From the NCBI GenBank assembly GCA_003184365.1, contig NKYR01000026.1, positions 124,001-188,000 of the forward strand: 64,000 bases of DNA. The letters are read 5' to 3'. Origin of the DNA: Evernia prunastri (Eukaryota > Ascomycota > Lecanoromycetes > Lecanorales > Parmeliaceae). The notes under the pieces were generated by a model, which saw only the letters and a list, made by a program, of their open reading frames with translations, ran no database searches and had not been told where the DNA came from. The translations under genes were made by a program, and so were the position numbers. Below are positions 57,553-64,000 of this stretch, piece by piece. Position 1 is the stretch's first letter; each line of letters begins with the position of its first letter.

Positions 57553-60500
57553 TCAGTCTATGTTCACAAGTCGGTCTTGCGGGTGTGTTGGTCGGATTGG
57601 GTCGGGGGGTAGAATCGCTAGGCCAGTAGAACTCGAGGGTGCTTGCCCGCCAATCTTGGAGGCAATCTTTCCGAAATACTGTATGACCATGGCTTCTGTG
57701 TAGTAGCTATGCTGCGCGGAATGATCGGAGACCAGATTATGCGACAACTCGTGTGCCATAACCACACACCAGTAAATGATGGCGTCCGTCTTATTTCCCT
57801 GTTGCACTAGTGGCAGGTGCAAATTCTCAAAGTATCTGTAGTTGAAGAAGAGGGCTTTATTTTGGTTGAAAGCAATGGTGCTACCGGCGTCATCGTAGAA
57901 GATATGCACTGTGGAGCGGCTGAGAGCGAATATATCTGCGCAGTCCAACAGAATTGTAGCAAATAGTTTCAATGCGGAGACATTTGCTTCCATGAATTTG
58001 GTGGCACCGGGGCCGTTTGTGGCAACGGTGTTGGATAAGAAGATACGAACATTGGAGGTCTCCCCGATCAATGATATGTTTTGGCCTGGTCTTGCGTCAC
58101 AATATGATCCACTGGCTTCTTTGACGTCGTTCACAGCTGGCTGGCTGATCACGCTTGTTGAATTGTGCGCTCTGGAAGCTTGAATGGCTTTTAGTAGATT
58201 CTGCTGGAGGTGATGCGGTGCCGTTACGGTCTCTGGCTGCGGGATCTGCGTTTGTGACTTGTGTCCTTCACTTTGTGAGTATGGTGGCGGCGCATCTTCT
58301 TGAGGAGCCTCGCTGACCCGATCCCTGCCTCTGCTTGCCGGGGTGTTTTGAACCGGAGGCCGCTGGTTGTCGAATCCGAATTGCTTACGTATGCCTGAAA
58401 ACAAACCCCGCGGCCTGTCAATGATAGGCGGTTCCTGAACTGGACCTGTCGCTCTCGATTGATCAGGAGAGTCGGGAAAGATCCCCGGCATTGCATTCTG
58501 TTGGGCTTTTGCGGCGCTCGCGGCGTGTGCTTCTTTCCAAGCTGCTTCGCGTTCTCTGATCTCCCGCTGTTGCTCCTCTTGTTGCTGCTTGAGAGCCTCA
58601 TCCGCGATCCGTGCTTCCGTTTCCTTCTGTTGCATGATTCTGCCTACGTTGTAACCTCTCGAGCGTAGCTTCTGCAGACTGGATTCTAGAATCATCTCGA
58701 GCATGAAGATGGACTGGGGCTTCGATCGCTGCAATAAAACAGGCACCAGGGCCTGACTAACCTCAAGCATGTCGTAGCCTTTGAAAAGAATGTAAAGGAT
58801 TGGCTTGTCGCTGTGGACTACGGCGCTTCGGGACTCTTGGTGACTTAAATTGTATCCCTGCAGTGACCTCCTCAGAGCAATTGTCTGCACGCATTTGACT
58901 TTCAGATTTTGCTCTATCCATTTTGCATTGTGCTTCACCATCTCGGAGGGGTAGTCATGTAGAAACAGTCGCGACCGCTCTTGAAGGAGTTGTTGAAGTT
59001 TCAAGGCTGGTGTCTGGTCCTTCGAGACCATGCCGATGCTTTGTTGCTCTTCGAGAAGACTGGCGACTTCAGAAGCGCCGAGACTATGATAGAACTCTTC
59101 AAGAATCTCCTCCATAGGAGCAGCCAAAAGACGATATTTGAACAAATTGTAGGTAATAATGTCATCTACAATGACTACCTGGCTGGCTTTTGCAAGTTCC
59201 CAGGACTTGATCCCGGATTCCTCTTCCTCTTCGTAGTCGCTCTTCGATGACTTCAAGCTGATCTCTCTATATGCGAGTAAGCATTTCGACGCTCTCATGT
59301 CCTTGACCAAGGCTTTGTCTTTCTTCAAAGTGCGCCAAGAAGTGGCCACACTCCGCAGCAACTCTAAGTACCTTGTGTCGCCGAGCACCGAAAATATTCT
59401 CGCCGGCTCACCAACCAAAAGCTTCGTAAACTCAGTCGTGCTAGGTTCGTGCTTAGAACCAACTCTCAGGAGAAAAGTGTTGGCTTCCTGCCCAAAATCG
59501 ACGTAGTCAAAAATATCTGCATATTTCTCACCATCACCAAGGAAACACATGCGAGGGGGTATGTGTACGACTCGCTCCGACTTTTCAATATTCGGGCTGG
59601 TGATATTGCTCGATTTGGCCGCCACAGGGACTATAGATGCCCCACTGAGGGTTTCCGCATAGCGGTCGTGCATCTCTGATGAACGACTTGCAAAATAAGC
59701 GAACACCTCACGGGCACTGCGTTTTGATTGTGGTGGGTTGTTGATCAAGCGGCTAACACATTCTGCAATCGGTGGATCAGGCTTGACGCCAAACTTCAAA
59801 GCATGAACATGCAGGTCGCGTCGCAAGATGTCAAAGCCCATGATAGCTGCGCGCTCGTTCGAAAAACAACTGTTCGGAGTTCCCACCTTCTTCTCCGAAC
59901 CTTCAATGGGAAGGTATCCAGAAGCCACGCGTGAGTGATCGTACTGGGAATAACCTTTGGTTTGGTGATGATCGATGAAATATCTCAAAGCCTGATCTCG
60001 GAGCTGTAGATCCCCACTTGCAGCAGCATCAGACATAATCTGAATGAGGTCTGTGTAGCCTGGATACGGGCGTAATCCAAGGACTTTGAGAAACCTGCCT
60101 TCCTGGCTTTCAGGGCGATACATTCCTGGCCATTGCATGGTACGCAGCTTAAGTCGTCTAAGCGCTTGGTCGGGTTCATATAGCTCCGAGGCCTGGTAAC
60201 GTTCGGCGGACGGCTGGAGAGCTTCTGTTTCCGCCGGACAAATTTTCATGGTCCTCAACCGCTTGATATCGGCAGCTGGAATGTCGGTTTGGACTGATGC
60301 CAAGTATTTGATGAGATCCACATGGCTCCATTTCCTTGAAGAAGCCGGAATCTGCGTCTTTTCTGAGGCGGTCAACGGCGTCAGGTCCATCAATCGGTCA
60401 AAAACGACGCCGATGTCTATTGTTTTGCGTACCTGAAATGACTATTAGTGAGGTGGCGAAGTAAAGCAAAACAAGTGATAACAGCCTAACAGGAAATCAC

Positions 60501-62998
60501 AAGACAACAAGACAAACCCTTTTGTGCGAGCTACCTAGAGTGGAAGCGATCACATGGATAAGGGCAATTCAAGAAATTGGAGCTGAAAAAAAGCTTACTT
60601 GCAATGCCACCAAGAATTTATCTTTCACTGAGTGAAGGCCAGTAACCACCGGGAGGTCATCGAATAACTTGACCGACGGAAAGTAGGACTCAGCTGGCTT
60701 TCTCATACCCATCTTGGTTGGTATCACGGTCCGCGGTGTCAATAATTCAATGACAGTGGATTTGGATGACTGACTCAGTCCCTCCCATTGTTTGGATACA
60801 ATAGGTAAGACACTGCTGGCGAAAGCCGCCGACACGGTGATATCCTGGTCAGTCGAGAGGCCACCACGGCTACCAGTATTCTCGATGAGCCATCGGAGCC
60901 ATGGTATCAGGTGCAGGTCCTCAAATCCCAGCATTTCGAGTTCTGCTTTACTAATTTTCTTGGTGAATTTGAAAGGGAGCGTGTTTGGTGGCACGGGCAT
61001 CTCTGGAGGGATCCTCGAAACATTGAGAAAGTGCTTCATCTCTGACAGAACGATAACCCTCCCGCTGTCATCTTCATCGTCATTCGCAACAGCTACGTCA
61101 AGTAGAGACCGTACCATTACCTCGTCGATCTCACTGATTTTCGCTTTATGCCCAAGCCATTCTAGGAATCGCTGAAGCTGTGCCGCGCTCAAAGCTTTTC
61201 CTTCTAGTTCTGACTTGATGTCCGATATAGTGACCTCAGTAATGACGCCATAGTCCATCAGCTTCTTGACGATACCAACGCCTGACAAAGCTTCAGGCAG
61301 AAGGGGGATACCCTCGACAAATCCAAGTTCCTCCGGTGCAATGCGTACTTGAGACGACGGCAGGACTCCTTGAGTCGATAAGGTAGCTATTGTTGTTTTC
61401 AGATTGCAAGTCCAGAACGCTTCTTCCATCAGTGTCCCAACCTCGGAGGACGGTGTTGACTCATTCCACGTGAAGGTGCTGTGGAGATACAGCGTTTCAG
61501 GGAGTAATGCAACGATGTCATCCTTGACTACGTGCTTCCTCTCCGCAAACTTGAGTGCTCGGGCGAGCTTCTGACTCAACTCGAAAGTTTCGTTACCCCA
61601 GGATACACGCGCTACGATGCCAGCAACACGCAACAGCTCGACGTTCCACACTCTAATGAATCGATTATTCAGGTCAATAGATTCTCGCTCGACGGTGGGA
61701 ATGATGGAGGGTGTGCTGATATGGACGTTCAGACCGGTTGTTTGATTTGTTGTGAAGCCAATAAACACGCGTCCCTTGCCGTCGGTGGGGATGAATGTTC
61801 CAAATATCTTGGGTGCCATGGAAGCTTTACCGGAGGAGGTCGAGGCTACTTGTTCGTCATATGATGCACTGAGAAGGGAAACTGTTGTGGACTTAGGAGG
61901 AGGCTTCTTTGTGGCTCTCTCGAGTTCCGAGCTGAAGCCTTGGCTAACGAGAGTCCGGACGGTGGCCTTGTTGACATGTAGGAATATTGTAGCAGTAGAT
62001 TCCCCCATGAGGTCTTCCTCCAGACTTTCCTGGATTTGCCTCTCCTCTTTAGCCGCTCTCTCCAGGGCTACGCTATTCGAAGCACCAGGAGCCAGCCTGG
62101 AGAAGAACCCACGCAGGGACTGACTCGACTGAGCTCCCTTAACTGTGGAACCCGATCCAACGCTCAAATTGTTCGAGACTGCTTTGGGTTTCCACTCTAC
62201 CGCTTTCAACCAATGTGCATCCAGCTGAGCAGCTTCTTTGGTGACACCTGCGACATGCATTAAGCCTTCTCTTGTTTTCCTCTCTACTTCCTTCGGTATC
62301 TGTATATCCACGCTGGGAGCAACCTTCTTATTCAAGGTAATTATCCTCCATTCATCTAGCCACATCTCGATAGATTCGAGTCCAACAAATGTAAGACTGC
62401 TCGTTAGGAATTGACAGAGCGACAGCAACGACGGGATCGGTGAGGTACGGTTGCGCATAGGAAGAACGAATGTGGTGTTGCTGGTCTGACCATTCGGCAA
62501 AGCCAAACTCTTCGTGAACAAGGCATCTTTTTGCCAATAAAACGCCAAAGCTTCTTTTCCCGAGGAAACGAATGGCTCCTCGCAGTCGGAAAAGACTGAA
62601 TAGAAGCCCACACCAAAAGCACCGATTTTCGTCTCATCAGGGTTTCCTTCGGCAATCTTTTTCAATCTGGACCAGTCTGTGCCCTTGAACACCTCACCAT
62701 TGTTCTCCACTGTTGTGGACTTTAACGTGTGATGTAATAGCACATGCTTCAATTGGGCTGATGGTTCCAAGCTTTGCGGAACCGGCATCGTTGGCGAGGG
62801 CGATGTTTCAAACTTGATAATCACTTTCGAAGCCGACGCGTCCGCAGCATTCTGGAGGAGTTCTCTGAGCGTAGTCCAGTCTCCCGAGTAACGGGCTAGG
62901 ACTTTGTCTATGAGAGCGCGAGTGTTGACCGTAACAGCCTCATCGTTACCGGCACCCATGGTCTGCGCCCTGAGCGCATCGTAGTCGAGCTTTGCCAT
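57553..62998 (-). CDS. Giant DUF3684 (sacsin-like) protein with N-terminal GHKL ATPase and C-terminal HExxH motif
   Basis: About 1,760 residues, one intron (60433-60598, GTAAGC..TTCAG, joining ...VALQ to VRKTIDIGVVFD). ATG 62998 (MAKLDYDALRAQT) is chosen from the family start; the frame is open 19 codons further without ATG. Residues ~25-250 are an HSP90-type Bergerat ATPase: N-box RELLQNAADASASK, glycine box GAFGVGFYSVFSD. Helical DUF3684 regions follow, then a coiled-coil Gln/Glu-rich stretch (~58,550-58,630), a disordered Pro/Ser-rich segment, and a C-terminal globular part with AHELSHNLVSDHS (HELSH at 57739-57753). Sacsin-related proteins act as chaperones or quality-control factors. The terminal motif is the zinc-binding HExxH of metallopeptidases, with a Glu 15 residues on as a possible third ligand. 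Whether it is a protease is unproven. Confidence 0.88.
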
Positions 62999-63522
62999 CG
63001 TGGACAAACTTGGATGTCTTGGTTCCTTCAAGAGCCGCCCATGTCCTGGAATCACGGGTCCTGTCCCAAGAGAATCAGAGGGTGGTGTTTCTTGTAAAGC
63101 TATAGGTCAAATAAAAGAATGCCCAAGTATTACAAAAGCACGAACGCCGGTACCATGCAAAAGTGAAAAGGCTGAGAAGACAGAAAATTAAGGATATGTA
63201 GCAAAAGTGGCGCGTCCAGCTGTCACCTCAATCTGATGGAGTTAATTCCTTAACCCCGGTAGCTAGTCTTGATGTCGGTCTAACAAAGACCATGTATTCC
63301 CATAAACTGTCTGCATCCAACATTCCTACGCAAGATATTGGCGCTCTTCGCAAGCTCCTCTTCATAGTGTGCAAAGGCCATGGTGCTGGCTTTTGAAAAG
63401 ACTCAATGGTAGAGGTGTTTGCCCCTCTAGAACAGCAGAGGTAATGGACTCTCACTTGACTAGGCTACAGTTCCTGCGTTTCTCGAGGGCTCCTCGAAAA
63501 CCCGCACACGACTTAATGCAAC
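62999..63522. promoter_or_regulatory. Divergent promoter region, DUF3684 gene and TRS120
   Basis: 524 bases separate two outward-facing start codons, so both promoters and 5' leaders lie here. No TATA box or repeat is obvious. Confidence 0.5.
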
Positions 63523-64000
63523 ATGAGCCTGGATCCTTTGTCTATTGTTACCCCGGCGCGTTTGAGAGTCATGTTAGTCCCCGTCGGTAATGTCAGGCAG
63601 TCAAGGTTTACCAGCTTCGTGGCGAGGCTGCAGCAAGTCAATGTTGTGCGACTGGGAGACGTCAGTCCCGACAGCAGGCCGCACAGAAGTAAGAGAATCG
63701 TTGTTTGGTCCTTGTCGCCAACGTTGCTGATTAGTCCTTTGCCAGACATGTTCTCCCCACTTGCTTTTCCAGAAGGACGTGTTCTCTACGACCTGTCAAC
63801 TTCCCTTCCTCCGCCTTCACACTTGGATTTGACCCCATTCGAAGTTTATAGAGAACCTTTGATTGTGCTGGGAATAGCCGACGGAACTGAATTCCAATCT
63901 GAGTACGTCCAGAAGGATGGAAAGTCACAGGGGAACAAACCAGGATCAGGGGTTGAAGGGCTTAATTTAGAGGTGTCCGGCTTTGAGTCGCTTTCACTTG
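63523..64000 (+). CDS. TRS120: TRAPP complex subunit Trs120 (TRAPPC9), N-terminal part, cut by window end
   Basis: Subunit of the TRAPP II tethering/exchange complex that activates Rab11/Ypt31 at the Golgi. ATG 63523 starts MSLDPLSIVTPARLRVMLVP, followed by SRFTSFVARLQQVNVVRLGD; an intron (about 63686-63742, GTAAGA donor, GCTGAT branch site, TGCCAG acceptor) leads to MFSPLAFPEGRVLYDLS and PFEVYREPLIVLGIADGTE. These match the characteristic opening of fungal Trs120. The gene continues past position 64000; only about 140 residues are visible. Confidence 0.88.
   Translation, partial: MSLDPLSIVTPARLRVMLVPVGNVRQSRFTSFVARLQQVNVVRLGDVSPDSRPHRSKRIVVWSLSPTLLISPLPDMFSPLAFPEGRVLYDLSTSLPPPSHLDLTPFEVYREPLIVLGIADGTEFQSEYVQKDGKSQGNKPGSGVEGLNLEVSGFESLSL

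Overview
The window is nuclear DNA of a filamentous ascomycete (Pezizomycotina). Genes carry many short introns of about 45-75 nt with GTRNGY donors and CTRAC branch points. The gene set is typical of such fungi: the ERMES subunit MMM1, a KNR4/SMI1 regulator, a Wor1/Ryp1/Sge1-type WOPR regulator, a MHYT hybrid histidine kinase, a DUF3684 sacsin-like protein and two proteins of the fungal STAND/NLR world. The species cannot be fixed from the sequence alone. I saw no rRNA, CRISPR array or canonical tRNA.

Layout. 0.3-7.2 kb (-): a very large NLR-type gene with a membrane anchor, SERAC1/SesB-like esterase, three successive P-loop NTPase modules, ankyrin repeats and TPRs, carrying one apparent frameshift. 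8.0-8.7 kb: an eroded membrane-protein gene. 10-15 kb (+): a catalase, then a DAO-Rieske oxidoreductase. 17-22.3 kb: an F-box-like protein (+), the KNR4 homologue (+) and a phosducin-like protein (-). 22.6-23.5 kb: an eroded gene with in-frame TGA stops. 24-25.2 kb (-): a fructosamine-kinase-family protein. 28-31.2 kb (+): GDP-mannose transporter, then MMM1. 32.6-36.2 kb (-): MHYT hybrid histidine kinase.

36.2-46 kb is a 9.7 kb gene desert leading into the WOPR regulator (45.99-47.33 kb, +). Then come a cardiolipin synthase (48.6-49.8, +), a fusion of a fungal STAND N-terminal domain with a Gcn4-like bZIP basic region (50.8-53.8, +), a secreted beta-propeller protein (54.3-55.7, +), a GFA-family protein (56.1-56.9, -), the giant GHKL-ATPase DUF3684 protein with a terminal HExxH motif (57.6-63.0, -) and, divergently, the start of TRS120 (63.5 kb onward, +), cut by the window end.

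How they fit: most genes are housekeeping functions of secretion (VRG4-type transporter, TRS120), mitochondria (MMM1, CRD1), wall signalling (KNR4) and stress (catalase, histidine kinase, kinase for glycated proteins), with a developmental master regulator in the middle. The accessory layer is the NLR gene, the STAND-N/bZIP gene and the eroded genes. The strongest candidates for undescribed biology are the triple-NTPase NLR, the STAND-N/bZIP-basic fusion and the GHKL/HExxH protein. Intron positions were read by eye from splice signals and reading-frame continuity, so they are models, not transcripts.
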